The notes: generated by a model from the sequence alone, not told the origin. Positions 1 through 7,915 are shown, counted from the stretch's first letter. The stretch is DNA of 16,589 nucleotides from Ramlibacter sp. (GCA_014376915.1 JACMQP010000309.1:1-16589); one strand, 5' to 3'. Translations and numbers: made by a program.

Positions 1-52
1 GGCAAACTACACAGACCCGCAATCGGCTGGGCAAGTTTTCAAGGAGAGTGAA

Positions 53-250
53 ATGACCGAGAAATACGACGGTTCGCCGCCTCGCGCCAAGCGCGGCTTC
101 GCTGCCATGTCGCCCGAACGCCAGCGCCAGATCGCCAGCCTTGGCGGGCGGGCCGCGCACCAGAGCGGCCACGCCCACGAGTTCACGTCGGCCGAGGCGC
201 GCATCGCCGGCAAGAAGCGCCATGAGCGTCGTCCGGAGCCCGACGCCTGA
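53..250 (+). CDS. KGG-repeat stress-type small protein (YciG/Con-10-like)
   Basis: This 65-residue, strongly basic and hydrophilic protein carries the KGG-type motif of small bacterial stress proteins. The first copy is at about residues 15-37 (GFAAMSPERQRQIASLGGRA) and a shorter second one follows at 41-55 (HEFTSAEARIAGKK). In the family these repeats pattern as GFA-M-x3-RQREIA-GG-A followed by HEW-EEAR-AG-KGG. Here the second glycine pair is degenerate (AGKKRHE). There is no signal peptide or membrane segment, so it is probably cytoplasmic. The start is supported by AAGGAG at 41-46, six bases before the ATG. Relatives such as E. coli YciG are linked to stress and stationary phase, but the molecular role is not settled. 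It is followed by hairpins and a T-run, so it is probably monocistronic. Confidence 0.85.
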   Translation: MTEKYDGSPPRAKRGFAAMSPERQRQIASLGGRAAHQSGHAHEFTSAEARIAGKKRHERRPEPDA

Positions 251-310
251 GCGGGCATCCCGCCCAGGGCCCGCGCGGCCGTAGGCCCTGCTTGAACCGC
301 CGGGCTTTTT
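251..310 (+). terminator. Probable terminator after the KGG gene
   Basis: Directly after the stop codon is a perfect GCGGG/CCCGC hairpin with a 3-nt loop (251-263). Next comes a 7-bp CAGGGCC/GGCCCTG stem (265-271 with 284-290). An alternative GCCCG/CGGGC pairing (269-273 with 301-305) abuts TTTTT at 306-310. The last pairing has the form of an intrinsic terminator but a long loop. The downstream gene is on the opposite strand and convergent, which fits a terminator here. Confidence 0.5.
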
Positions 311-353
311 CATCCATGCGCGAACGGCCGGTAGGTCCGCCCCGGCAGCAGTA

Positions 354-1232
354 TTAACGCTTCCAGTCGCTCTGGCTGAGCGACGCGCCGCTACAGCCGA
401 CGTCTGCGTCGAAGCCGTCGAAGCCGTCGAGGCCGCCTGCCGCCACCCCGATGGTGCTGGGGCCGACCTGCGGTTCCAGCCGGTGTTTGACGGCGTTCTC
501 GACCAGCGGCTGCAGCAGCATCGGCGCTACGCAACCTGTTCCCAGGGCAGCCGACATCGCCAGGGTCCACGCTAGCCGCAGACCCATCCGCGTGGCAGTG
601 ATGTCCAGGTAGACACGCAACTGCGCGAACTCGGCGCCGAGCGTGGTCCACTGCGCGCGCGACGCCATCAGCGAGCCGCGCAGGTAATTGATCAGCTGGT
701 CGATCGTCCGTTCGGCCGCGTCGGGGTCCTCGCGCACCAGCGAGCGCAGGTTGGCCAGGGTGTTGAACAACATGTGCGGTTCGAGCTGCGCGTGCAGCAT
801 GCGCAGGTGCGATTCGGTCGCCATCCGCTGCGCTTCCGAACGTGCCGTGGCCTCGCTGGAAAGCTGCTCGCGGGTGGCGAAATAATGCAGCCCCAGACCG
901 GCAACCAGGGTCGCGACCACGATCGGCACGAGGCCCTCGGGGCCCCGGCCGAACAGCCGCATCGGCTCGCCCAGCAGCAGGAAGGCGATCGCCTGCCCGG
1001 CCAGGTAGCCGGCGGCCAACGCCGCCAGCGCCAGCAGCGCGCCCCGCAGCACCGGGCCCAGCCGCCACAGCGGCGACGAGCCTTTCAGCAGCAGGATCGC
1101 CAGCGTCATCGTCATGCCGACCGATTCCGAGAAAGCCAGCAGCCGGGCGAAGCTGCCGGCCGCCAGCAAGCCGGCGCCGCCCCAGCCGCCGGGGCTGAAG
1201 AAGGAGTCGGGGCCGGTCGGACTGGCGCGCAT
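354..1232 (-). pseudogene. Truncated LytS/YehU-family sensor histidine kinase, ATPase domain missing
   Basis: The first part (about residues 25-118 from the ATG at 1232) is hydrophobic, with several membrane segments such as LLAFSESVGMTMTLAILLL. It is followed by the His_kinase (PF06580) region with phospho-acceptor box QLEPHMLFNTLANL (His153) and the N-box-like PMLLQPLVENAVKH (Asn246). Intact members continue with KHG-LEP, an ATP-binding G1 box (DTGxG) and a G2 box. Here the glycine after KH is Arg. Soon after, the reading frame passes into GLDGFDGFD and ends at TAA (354-356), with no G box in any frame downstream. Length is 292 residues against roughly 350-400 for the family. Without the HATPase domain it should not autophosphorylate, so I call it a decayed gene. 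The usual LytTR response-regulator partner is absent. The frame is open upstream to a TTG at 1376. The ATG at 1232 is preferred because it precedes the first membrane segment, but no strong ribosome site supports it. Confidence 0.7.
408..434. repeat. 9-bp tandem repeat, three units, at the broken kinase end
   Basis: GTCGAAGCC occurs at 408-416 and 417-425, and GTCGAGGCC at 426-434. On the minus strand this encodes a GLD/GFD/GFD run in the C-terminal tail of the truncated histidine kinase, exactly where the ATP-binding domain should begin. The unit keeps the reading frame. It may mark slippage or a deletion join. Confidence 0.85.
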
Positions 1233-1458
1233 GACGCCATCACTGTAGAAGTCCTTGCGCTCGAGGTCCAGTGCCGCGGCCGGGACCGGCGGGTTTTTGT
1301 CCGCCAGGCGTCGCTCCGCGGAGCGAACGGCCGCGTTGCGGTACGCTTGCCGGCCAGACAGCCATGGTCGAGGCAAGAGTGGAATTCCGCTTCCGGACCG
1401 GCTGGCCGGGTCGTATCGTTAGCATGCAACCGGTTGGCGCTGCAGCCCCGTGCTGCGC

Positions 1459-1472
1459 AAGGAGTCGAAGTG
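1459..1472 (+). promoter_or_regulatory. Ribosome binding site deciding a GTG start for the Rieske oxygenase
   Basis: AAGGAG at 1459-1464 is followed by five bases and then GTG at 1470-1472. The frame is open for hundreds of bases upstream, antisense to the kinase. This site, together with the family's usual N-terminus, fixes the start at 1470. Confidence 0.8.
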
Positions 1473-2699
1473 CAGACAACGCAGCCAGAAACGGTCGCAC
1501 AGAGGCAGGAACGGCTGTCCGAGCCGGGCTATCCGGCGGACAAGCTAGCCACCAAGGTGGACCTGGCGGCCATGCTGACCCCGGAGCATTTCGCCCTCGA
1601 GCGCGAAAAGATCTTCCGCCGCTCCTGGCTGATGATCGGCCACACCGACGACGTGCCCGAGCGCGGCAGTTATTTCGTGTTCGACGTCCCCACCTTCAAG
1701 ACCTCGCTGCTGGTGGTGCGCGGGCAGGATGACAAGGTCCGGGTGTTCCACAACGCCTGCCGGCACCGCGGCAACAAGCTGGTGCGGGGCGGCGAGGGCT
1801 GCCGCAAGAGCTTCATGTGCAATTTCCACGGCTGGATCTTCTCGAACGAAGGTAAGCTGGAAGTCATCACCGACCCTCACATGTTCGAGGCGGTCGACAA
1901 GGAAGACTACGGCCTGATCCCGGTCACCTCCGAGGTCTGGGAGAACCTGATCTTCGTGAACTTCGACAAACAGCCGCGCGAGACGCTGGAGGAGTACCTC
2001 GGCCCCGAGTTCTTCAGCCGCTACCAGGGCTACTGGGACCTGCACCAGAAGGTTGCCAGCTACAGCTTCGAGATCAAGTCGAACTGGCACTTGGGCGTGA
2101 ACTCCTTTACCGAGGGCTACCACACGCTGTACCTGCACAAGAACACGGCGCGCGACTACCAGGGCGGCAAGATCAATCCGCAGCGGCACCGGCCGCACAT
2201 GGAGCTGATGAAGCGGCACCACCGCTATTCGGCGCCCGGCAACCCGGACCACAAGATCCTGCCGGTGGAGGAAATCGCCATCAGGTACGGCCGCAAGGTG
2301 CTGCCGGCCTTCGACTTCGACTTCTCGATGCTGCCGGACGGCGTCAATCCGACCCGCTACGAATACTGGGCCTTCGACGTGCTGGAGTTCTTCCCGAACA
2401 TGGTGGTGGTCGCCGGCAACCATTTCCGCGCCGAGATGACCTTCTGGCCGATCGACCACGAGCGCACGCTGGTGACCAACCGCACCTACAACTACAAGCC
2501 CAAGAACCTGGGCGAGCGCCTGAGCCAGGACTACTTCCGGGCCCGCGGCCGCGACGTCGTGCGTGAGGACCTCAATACGCTGGAAGCGCAGCAGCAGATG
2601 CTGGCCTCCGCAGCCATGCCGCACGTGCTGCTGTCGAAGCAGGAGATGGCGTTGCAACACCACTTCGCCGTCACCAGAGACATGCTGGAGGCGCCATGA
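1470..2699 (+). CDS. Rieske non-heme iron oxygenase, alpha (catalytic) subunit
   Basis: This 409-residue protein has the two-domain layout of aromatic-ring-hydroxylating oxygenases. The N-terminal Rieske [2Fe-2S] domain shows Cys97-x-His99 and Cys117-x2-His120 with 17 residues between, the standard spacing. The C-terminal catalytic domain shows NSFTEGYHTLYLH, in which His218 and His223 are the predicted mononuclear-iron ligands. Asp367 (REDLNTLEAQQ) is the likely third ligand. The residue that bridges the Rieske and iron centres, Asp in naphthalene dioxygenase, is Glu215 here, as in other family branches. The enzyme would be cytoplasmic and needs electrons from a reductase or ferredoxin not encoded here. 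It leads a five-gene operon and its stop overlaps the next start (ATGA). The ABC importer downstream suggests the substrate is imported by the same operon. Substrate cannot be told from sequence. The family is certain; dioxygenation, monooxygenation and demethylation are all possible. Confidence 0.93.
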   Translation: MQTTQPETVAQRQERLSEPGYPADKLATKVDLAAMLTPEHFALEREKIFRRSWLMIGHTDDVPERGSYFVFDVPTFKTSLLVVRGQDDKVRVFHNACRHRGNKLVRGGEGCRKSFMCNFHGWIFSNEGKLEVITDPHMFEAVDKEDYGLIPVTSEVWENLIFVNFDKQPRETLEEYLGPEFFSRYQGYWDLHQKVASYSFEIKSNWHLGVNSFTEGYHTLYLHKNTARDYQGGKINPQRHRPHMELMKRHHRYSAPGNPDHKILPVEEIAIRYGRKVLPAFDFDFSMLPDGVNPTRYEYWAFDVLEFFPNMVVVAGNHFRAEMTFWPIDHERTLVTNRTYNYKPKNLGERLSQDYFRARGRDVVREDLNTLEAQQQMLASAAMPHVLLSKQEMALQHHFAVTRDMLEAP

Positions 2700-3088
2700 C
2701 GTCGATCGTCCGCTTTCATCCGCAGGCGGCAGCCCAGCCGGCCGACAGCGGGCCGCTGCTGCCGGAAGCCTTCGCAGACCTCGCGCCCTGGGTCGCCGAG
2801 TGGTCGATCCGCACCGAGAAGGCGCGCGCCGAAAAGCGGGTCTCGACGCCGATCGCGGTGCTGCGCGAATTTCATGCCGCGCTGCTGCCGCGGCTGGAGC
2901 CGATGATCCGGTACTTCAACACCTTGCCCAACGATCCGGAAGCCCTGTCGCCGCCGGACGCGCGTCTGTATGGTCTGGCGCAGATGACGATGGAAGCGTC
3001 GGCGCCGATCGATCTCGACTGGGACAGGCCCGACATCGAGGACGTGTTCCCCCTGCAACGGATGAAGTTCCATCCGCCCAGCATCTAA
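2696..3088 (+). CDS. Uncharacterised 130-aa protein coupled to the Rieske oxygenase
   Basis: The start overlaps the oxygenase stop (ATGA, 2696-2699), so translation is probably coupled. The 130-residue protein is soluble, with no signal peptide, cysteine motif or membrane segment. It appears mostly helical. A conserved-looking core starts at about residue 31 (APWVAEWSIRTEKARAEKR), followed by VLREFHAALLPRLEPMIRYF and a C-terminal stretch DIEDVFPLQRMKF. It is not a ring-hydroxylating beta subunit, which would be about 160-190 residues with an NTF2-like fold, and it is not a ferredoxin because it has no cysteines. I recall similar small unnamed proteins beside Rieske oxygenases in other proteobacteria, but no function. 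A role in assembly, stability or activity of the oxygenase is inference from position only. Confidence 0.85.
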   Translation: MTSIVRFHPQAAAQPADSGPLLPEAFADLAPWVAEWSIRTEKARAEKRVSTPIAVLREFHAALLPRLEPMIRYFNTLPNDPEALSPPDARLYGLAQMTMEASAPIDLDWDRPDIEDVFPLQRMKFHPPSI

Positions 3089-3104
3089 CCCCCCAGGAGT
3101 CTCC

Positions 3105-4148
3105 ATGCCCGTTCCATCCCTTGCCCGCCTCGCCGCCGCGATGACCTGCGGCCTGCTGCTGGCCGCTGGCGCCAGCGCGCAGGCGCCAGCCGGCCCGCCG
3201 ACCAAGGTGTCGGTCTCGATGTTGTTCATCACCGCCGACGTCGGCGTCTTCTACGGCATCGAGAAGGGCTATTACAGGGAGCAGGGGATCGAGATCGACA
3301 TGCAGCGCATGACCAGCGCCGCCGATGCCATCGCGCTGCTGGCCACCGACAAGCTCGACGTCGGCAGCGGCAGCGCCACGCCCGGTCTGTTCAACGCGCT
3401 CAAGCGGGGCTTGCCGATCCAGATCGTCGCCGAGAAGTCCGCAGTGCGTCCGATCGGGCCCGACACCAACACGGCCGGCTCCGGGAGCATCCTGGTGCGT
3501 GCCGACCTCAAGGACCAGGTCAAGACCATGGCCGACCTGAAGGGCAAGCGGATCGGCGTCAACAACCTGCAGTCCACCACGCTCAACTACGTGATGCGCG
3601 GCATCTCGAAGGGTGGGCTCGGCAAGGACGACGTGGTCTTCGTCGAGATGCCGTTCAACCAGTTCATCCCGGCGCTGGAGAAGAAGGCCGTGGACGCGGT
3701 GATGGTCTATCCGCCGCTGGTGCAGACCATCGAGGGCAAGATGAAACTGGCGGTCTCGATGCCCGAATCGGACCTGCACCGCACCTCCGCCAACGATGCC
3801 ACGAACATCATGATGTTCTCGCCCGGTTTCGCGAAGACCGACGCCGCTAAACGCTTCATGGTGGCCCATCTGAAGGCCCAGCGCGAATACATGCGCCTCG
3901 TGCAGACCGGCCAGCCGGGCGAGATCTGCCGCGTGGTGAACAAGTATTCGCCGGCCATGCCGGCCGACTGTGCCGGCGTCAGCTTCACTGGCGTCGACCC
4001 CAATGGCGCGATCAACGTGGAGTCGCTGGAGCGCTACCAGAAGGAATGGATCGACTGGGGCGTCATGAAGGAGCCGGCCGACATCCGCAAAAGCGTCAAC
4101 CTGGAGTTCGTCCGCAATGCGGTGAACGTGCTCGGGCCCGGGCGCTGA
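3105..4148 (+). CDS. ABC importer substrate-binding protein, NMT1/SsuA/NrtA-like
   Basis: This 347-residue periplasmic binding protein has a clear Sec signal peptide (residues 1-26: basic start, hydrophobic core, AGASAQA cleavage region). The mature part has the NMT1/SsuA pattern: early ITADVGVFYGIEKGYYREQG, then DKLDVGSGSATPGLFNAL, then DLKGKRIGVNN and a hinge region ending VDAVMVYPPLV. Such proteins bind nitrate, sulfonates, taurine, thiamine precursors or aromatic acids and deliver them to an SsuBC-type membrane complex. Two cysteines, Cys275 and Cys289, sit close together in the C-terminal lobe and could form a disulfide. AGGAG at 3095-3099 lies five bases before the ATG, and the gap to the preceding stop is 16 nt. 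The ATPase gene overlaps its stop by one base. The substrate is unknown, but the operon places it with an oxygenase. Confidence 0.9.
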   Translation: MPVPSLARLAAAMTCGLLLAAGASAQAPAGPPTKVSVSMLFITADVGVFYGIEKGYYREQGIEIDMQRMTSAADAIALLATDKLDVGSGSATPGLFNALKRGLPIQIVAEKSAVRPIGPDTNTAGSGSILVRADLKDQVKTMADLKGKRIGVNNLQSTTLNYVMRGISKGGLGKDDVVFVEMPFNQFIPALEKKAVDAVMVYPPLVQTIEGKMKLAVSMPESDLHRTSANDATNIMMFSPGFAKTDAAKRFMVAHLKAQREYMRLVQTGQPGEICRVVNKYSPAMPADCAGVSFTGVDPNGAINVESLERYQKEWIDWGVMKEPADIRKSVNLEFVRNAVNVLGPGR

Positions 4149-4960
4149 TGCAGGAACGCGCGTCGCCGCCCGCGGTCTCCAAGATCGCCGTCCGTGGCCT
4201 GCGCAAGGAGTTCCGGCTGCGCGGCGGGCAGGTGGTCGAGGCGCTGGGCGGCATCGACCTGGAGATCGGCGACGGCGAGTTCGTTTCCATCATCGGCGCC
4301 AGCGGCTGCGGCAAGACCACGCTGCTGCGCATCATCGGCGGCTTCGAGCAGGCCGATGCCGGTCGCGTCGAGATCGTCTCGACGCCGTCGGAAAGCGGCC
4401 TCGTCACCGCCACCGTGTTCCAGGAAGACTCGGTGTTTCCCTGGCTCACGGCCGAGGAGAACGTCGGCTACGGGCTGAAGATCCGCAATGTCCCGGCGGC
4501 GCGGCGTCGCGAGCTGGTCGATCATTTCATCGAGAAGGTCGGCCTGACCGCGTTCCGCAACGCTTATCCGTCGCAGCTCTCGGGCGGCATGCGCCAGCGG
4601 GTGAGCGTCGCCCGCGCTTTCGCCAACGAGCCCGAGGTGCTGCTGATGGACGAGCCCTTCGGCGCGCTCGACGAGCAGACCCGGCTGGTGCTGCAGGACG
4701 AGATCCTGCGGCTGTGGAGCCAGCACAAGCGCACAGTGCTGTTCGTGACGCACAACCTGGACGAGGCGATCACGCTGTCCGACCGCATCGTGGTGCTGAG
4801 CGCGCGGCCGGGTCGGGTGCGCTCGGTGATCCCGGTCGACTTGCCGCGGCCGCGCAACGTGATCGCGCTGCGCAGCAACCCACATTACGGCGAGTTGTAC
4901 CAACAGCTGTGGGACCTGCTGCAGGCCGACATCGCCGCCGCTCCGGGGCTGGCGGCATGA
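4148..4960 (+). CDS. ABC importer ATPase, SsuB/TauB/NrtD-like
   Basis: This 270-residue ABC ATPase is full length for the nitrate/sulfonate/taurine family. It has Walker A GASGCGKTT (residues 50-58), Q-loop Gln92 (VFQEDSVFPW), signature LSGGMRQR (144-151), Walker B EVLLMDEPFGALD (163-175) and the H-loop His202 (VTHN). FPWLTAEENVGYGL is typical of SsuB and TauB relatives. All catalytic residues are present, so it should be active at the inner membrane, driving the permease encoded next. The ATG at 4148 shares one base with the binding-protein stop (TGATG). The frame is open further upstream inside the previous gene, but that extension is coding sequence of the binding protein in another frame. 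Its stop overlaps the permease start by four bases. Confidence 0.95.
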   Translation: MQERASPPAVSKIAVRGLRKEFRLRGGQVVEALGGIDLEIGDGEFVSIIGASGCGKTTLLRIIGGFEQADAGRVEIVSTPSESGLVTATVFQEDSVFPWLTAEENVGYGLKIRNVPAARRRELVDHFIEKVGLTAFRNAYPSQLSGGMRQRVSVARAFANEPEVLLMDEPFGALDEQTRLVLQDEILRLWSQHKRTVLFVTHNLDEAITLSDRIVVLSARPGRVRSVIPVDLPRPRNVIALRSNPHYGELYQQLWDLLQADIAAAPGLAA

Positions 4961-5754
4961 GCGTCGTGCAGCGCGGCCAGCTCAAGCAGCACGGGCAGGC
5001 GCGTGCGCGCTGGCAGAAGGCGCTACGGATCGCCTCGCCGTTTCTCCTGCTGCTGCTGTGGGAGGCGATGTCGCGCTTCGGCGTCCTGGACCGGCGCTTC
5101 TTCCCGCCGCCCAGCGAAGTTGCAGGGACGGCGCGGCAGATGCTGCAGGACGGCTCGCTCGCCAAAGCGGTGCTCGACAGCCTGCGCCGGCTGGCCATCG
5201 GCTACGTGAGCGGCGCCATGCTGGGCATCGCGGTCGGCCTGTGGCTGGGGCTGTCGTCCTGGTCGCGCGCGCTGTTCGAGCCCTGGCTGATCGTGACCTA
5301 CCCGGTGCCCAAGCTCGCCATCTATCCACTGTTGGTGCTGATCGTCGGCCTGGGCGAAGCGCCGATCGTGATCCTGCTGGGGATCGCGATTTTCTACGTG
5401 GTGGCGATCAACCTGATCGCCGGCGTGCTGGCGATCAGGCCGGTGATCCTGGACGTCGGACGTGATTGCGGTGCCAGCTTCCTGCAGCTGGTGCGCACCA
5501 TCGCGCTGCCGGCCGCGCTGCCGCACATCTTCACCGGACTGGAGATCGCGCTGGGCATCGCCTACATCGTGCTGGTGGCCGCCGAGTTCGTGGGTGCCAA
5601 GAGCGGACTGGGAAGCGTCATCTGGTCCAGCTGGCAGTTGTTTGACGTCGCGCCGATGTATGTGGCCATCGTCACCATCAGCGTGCTGGGATATGGATCG
5701 GTGATGCTGCTGAGGCTGGCAGCCCGGCACCTCATGCCGTGGCGCAACTCATAG
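4957..5754 (+). CDS. ABC importer permease, SsuC/TauC-like
   Basis: This 265-residue inner-membrane protein has about six hydrophobic segments, for example IASPFLLLLLWEAMS, VSGAMLGIAVGLWLGL, AIYPLLVLIVGLG and IVILLGIAIFYVVAINLI. The EAA-type coupling loop of binding-protein-dependent permeases is at about residues 168-189 (RDCGASFLQLVRTIALPAAL). FFPPPSEVAGT near residue 48 and SGLGSVIW near residue 216 are typical of the SsuC/TauC branch. The start overlaps the ATPase stop as ATGA (4957-4960). As the only permease gene of the operon it presumably forms a homodimer. It is the last gene of the operon, and the next gene converges on it after 58 bases in which I see no clear terminator. Confidence 0.95.
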   Translation: MSVVQRGQLKQHGQARARWQKALRIASPFLLLLLWEAMSRFGVLDRRFFPPPSEVAGTARQMLQDGSLAKAVLDSLRRLAIGYVSGAMLGIAVGLWLGLSSWSRALFEPWLIVTYPVPKLAIYPLLVLIVGLGEAPIVILLGIAIFYVVAINLIAGVLAIRPVILDVGRDCGASFLQLVRTIALPAALPHIFTGLEIALGIAYIVLVAAEFVGAKSGLGSVIWSSWQLFDVAPMYVAIVTISVLGYGSVMLLRLAARHLMPWRNS

Positions 5755-5812
5755 CAGGCGCTGATGGGTCGGCGAGGCGGCCAACCCTAACGGTAGCGCG
5801 GCTGCGCAGACA

Positions 5813-6064
5813 TCACCAGATGGTGACTTCGCCGACCATGCGCTCCTGCGGAATGTAATGCTGCATGCTGGCGGTCTGCGCCGAATGGAACAGGGCGGAC
5901 GTGGCCTCGCGCACCGACTCCACCTTGTCGTACAGCTCTGCGAGGCGAACCGCATCTTTCCCCGTGCGCGATTCGGACACGAGGCTCCGCTCGAGCATCC
6001 TCAGTCGCAGGTAGGACCGGCGCCAGCGGCTGAAAGTATCATTGAAGACGTCCTTTTGTTCCAT
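5813..6064 (-). CDS. Hypothetical 83-aa coiled-coil-like protein
   Basis: This small hydrophilic protein starts MEQKDVFNDTFSRWRRSY. It is predicted mainly helical, with heptad-like runs (RLAELYDKVESVREATSALF) across residues 40-60. It has no membrane segment, signal peptide or metal motif. The N-terminal F-x-RWRR-x-YLRLR-LER block resembles short hypothetical proteins I associate with Burkholderiales, none with a known function to me. No Shine-Dalgarno sequence precedes the ATG. Instead a promoter-like -10 box ends six bases upstream (separate entry), which suggests a leaderless mRNA. It converges with the ABC permease gene and its stop codon lies in a short TCACCA/TGGTGA inverted repeat. Confidence 0.7.
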   Translation of the reverse strand: MEQKDVFNDTFSRWRRSYLRLRMLERSLVSESRTGKDAVRLAELYDKVESVREATSALFHSAQTASMQHYIPQERMVGEVTIW

Positions 6065-6098
6065 CGGCGGATTCTAGTGATCCGCGCCTCGCCGGCAA
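6062..6098 (-). promoter_or_regulatory. Probable leaderless sigma-70-type promoter
   Basis: On the minus strand, TTGCCG (6098-6093) lies 16 bp from TAGAAT (6076-6071, five of six matches to TATAAT). Six bases then lead to the ATG at 6064. Transcription starting about seven bases after the -10 box would begin at the ATG itself. No ribosome binding site is present, which agrees with a leaderless message. Confidence 0.45.
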
Positions 6099-6200
6099 CC
6101 CGTCGCGCGTAGGCGGCGACGCCGAACGTGGACAAGTTCACGGCCCGGGCAAGCCGGAGGGCCTCGGCGCACCGGTCGAAAAAGGCCCGGGACGAGATGG

Positions 6201-7126
6201 TCAAAAAGCAGCACGCTGGTCGTGCCGCGCCAGCCGGCGCAGCAGCTGGTCCACTTCGGCCTGCATGGTGTTCGACATCGGCGCGGCCGGCTTGCGCTGC
6301 GCGGCGCAGGAGAGCAGGCCGCGCTTCATCATCACGTACTTGCGCACCGCCAGGCCCACGCCCGGCTGCTGCTCGTAGCGGATCAGCGGCAGGTGGGCGT
6401 CGAACAGGTCCTTCGCCTCGTCCTTCTTGCCGGACGCATGCAGCCGCACCACGTCGCACAGCATGTCTGGAAAGCAGTAGCCGGTGTTGGCGCCGTCGGC
6501 GCCGCGCTCCAACTCGTAGTCCAGGAACAGCCCGCCGTTGCCGCACAGGATCGAAATGTGGCGCATCGAGTCGTCACGCTCGTAGCCGCGCAGCGTGCTG
6601 ATCTTCTCCAGTCCGGGCCAGTCCTCGTGCTTGAGCATCACGCACGATGGAACCTCGGTCACGATGCGCCGGATGACGGCGGGCGCGATCTGCACCGTGA
6701 AGGTCAGCGGATAGTCCTGCAGCACGAACGGCACGTCGGCGCCGATCGCTTCCGCGGCCTGCCTGTAGTAGCCGACGATCTGGTCGTCGGTCCGCAGCGT
6801 GTTGGGGGGCGCGATCATCACGCCGGCGGCGCCGCTGTCGATCACTTCGCGGGTCAGCGCGCGCATGGCCGCGAAGCCAGGCGCCGAGACGCCGACGACA
6901 ACCGGGATGCCTCGGGCTTTGGCGATGAACTGCTTCGCGATGGCGACCGATTCGCCGTGCTCCAGCTTGGGCGCTTCGCCCAGCTGGCCCAGCACCGTGA
7001 CGCCGGTCGCGCCGCACGCCAGATAGAAGTCGATCAGCCTGTCGATCGACGCGATGTCGATGCGGCCGTCGTCGTGGAAGGGCGTCGGCGCGATCGGGAA
7101 CACGCCCCTGGCGTCGCTGGTCAGCT

Positions 7127-7130
<4 letters not shown>
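6201..7130 (-). CDS. DHDPS/NAL-family class I aldolase or lyase (not true DapA)
   Basis: This 309-residue protein is typical in length for the dihydrodipicolinate synthase / N-acetylneuraminate lyase (TIM barrel) family. It opens [17 protein letters not shown]. The Schiff-base lysine is probably Lys167 ([10 protein letters not shown]) and the catalytic tyrosine Tyr140 (LQDYP). The substrate-binding loop, GTTGE in true DapA, reads [10 protein letters not shown] (residues 47-56), so the Thr-Thr proton-relay pair is replaced. The arginine that normally follows the tyrosine in DapA is also absent. It should therefore act on another keto-acid substrate, either condensing or cleaving. The ATG overlaps the stop of the upstream UPF0149 gene (7127-7130), so the two are translated together. 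No good ribosome site precedes it. The function beyond the family is unknown. Confidence 0.85.

Positions 7131-7915
<785 letters not shown>

Noticed and set aside
774..1469. Long in-frame extension upstream of the Rieske oxygenase giving a 641-residue protein.
   Set aside because: It runs antisense to the kinase, its composition is Gln/Arg/Ala-rich shadow sequence, and the GTG at 1470 has a good ribosome site and gives a family-length protein.
1400..1469. Possible sigma-54 promoter (TTGGC...GC) before the Rieske operon.
   Set aside because: The GG-to-GC distance does not fit the required spacing, and no other clear promoter is visible in the segment.
1545..2663. 372-codon open frame antisense to the Rieske oxygenase.
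   Set aside because: His/Val/Gln-rich mirror of the real gene's codons, with no recognisable domain and no ribosome site.
5813..5826. TCACCA/TGGTGA inverted repeat between convergent genes, possible operator or terminator.
   Set aside because: Only six bases per arm, no T-run, and it lies in the last codons of the 83-aa gene; chance is likely.
6150..6200. CCCGGGC hairpin arms near a T-run after the aldolase-family gene, possible terminator.
   Set aside because: On the minus strand the T-run falls in the loop rather than after the stem, so it does not have terminator form.
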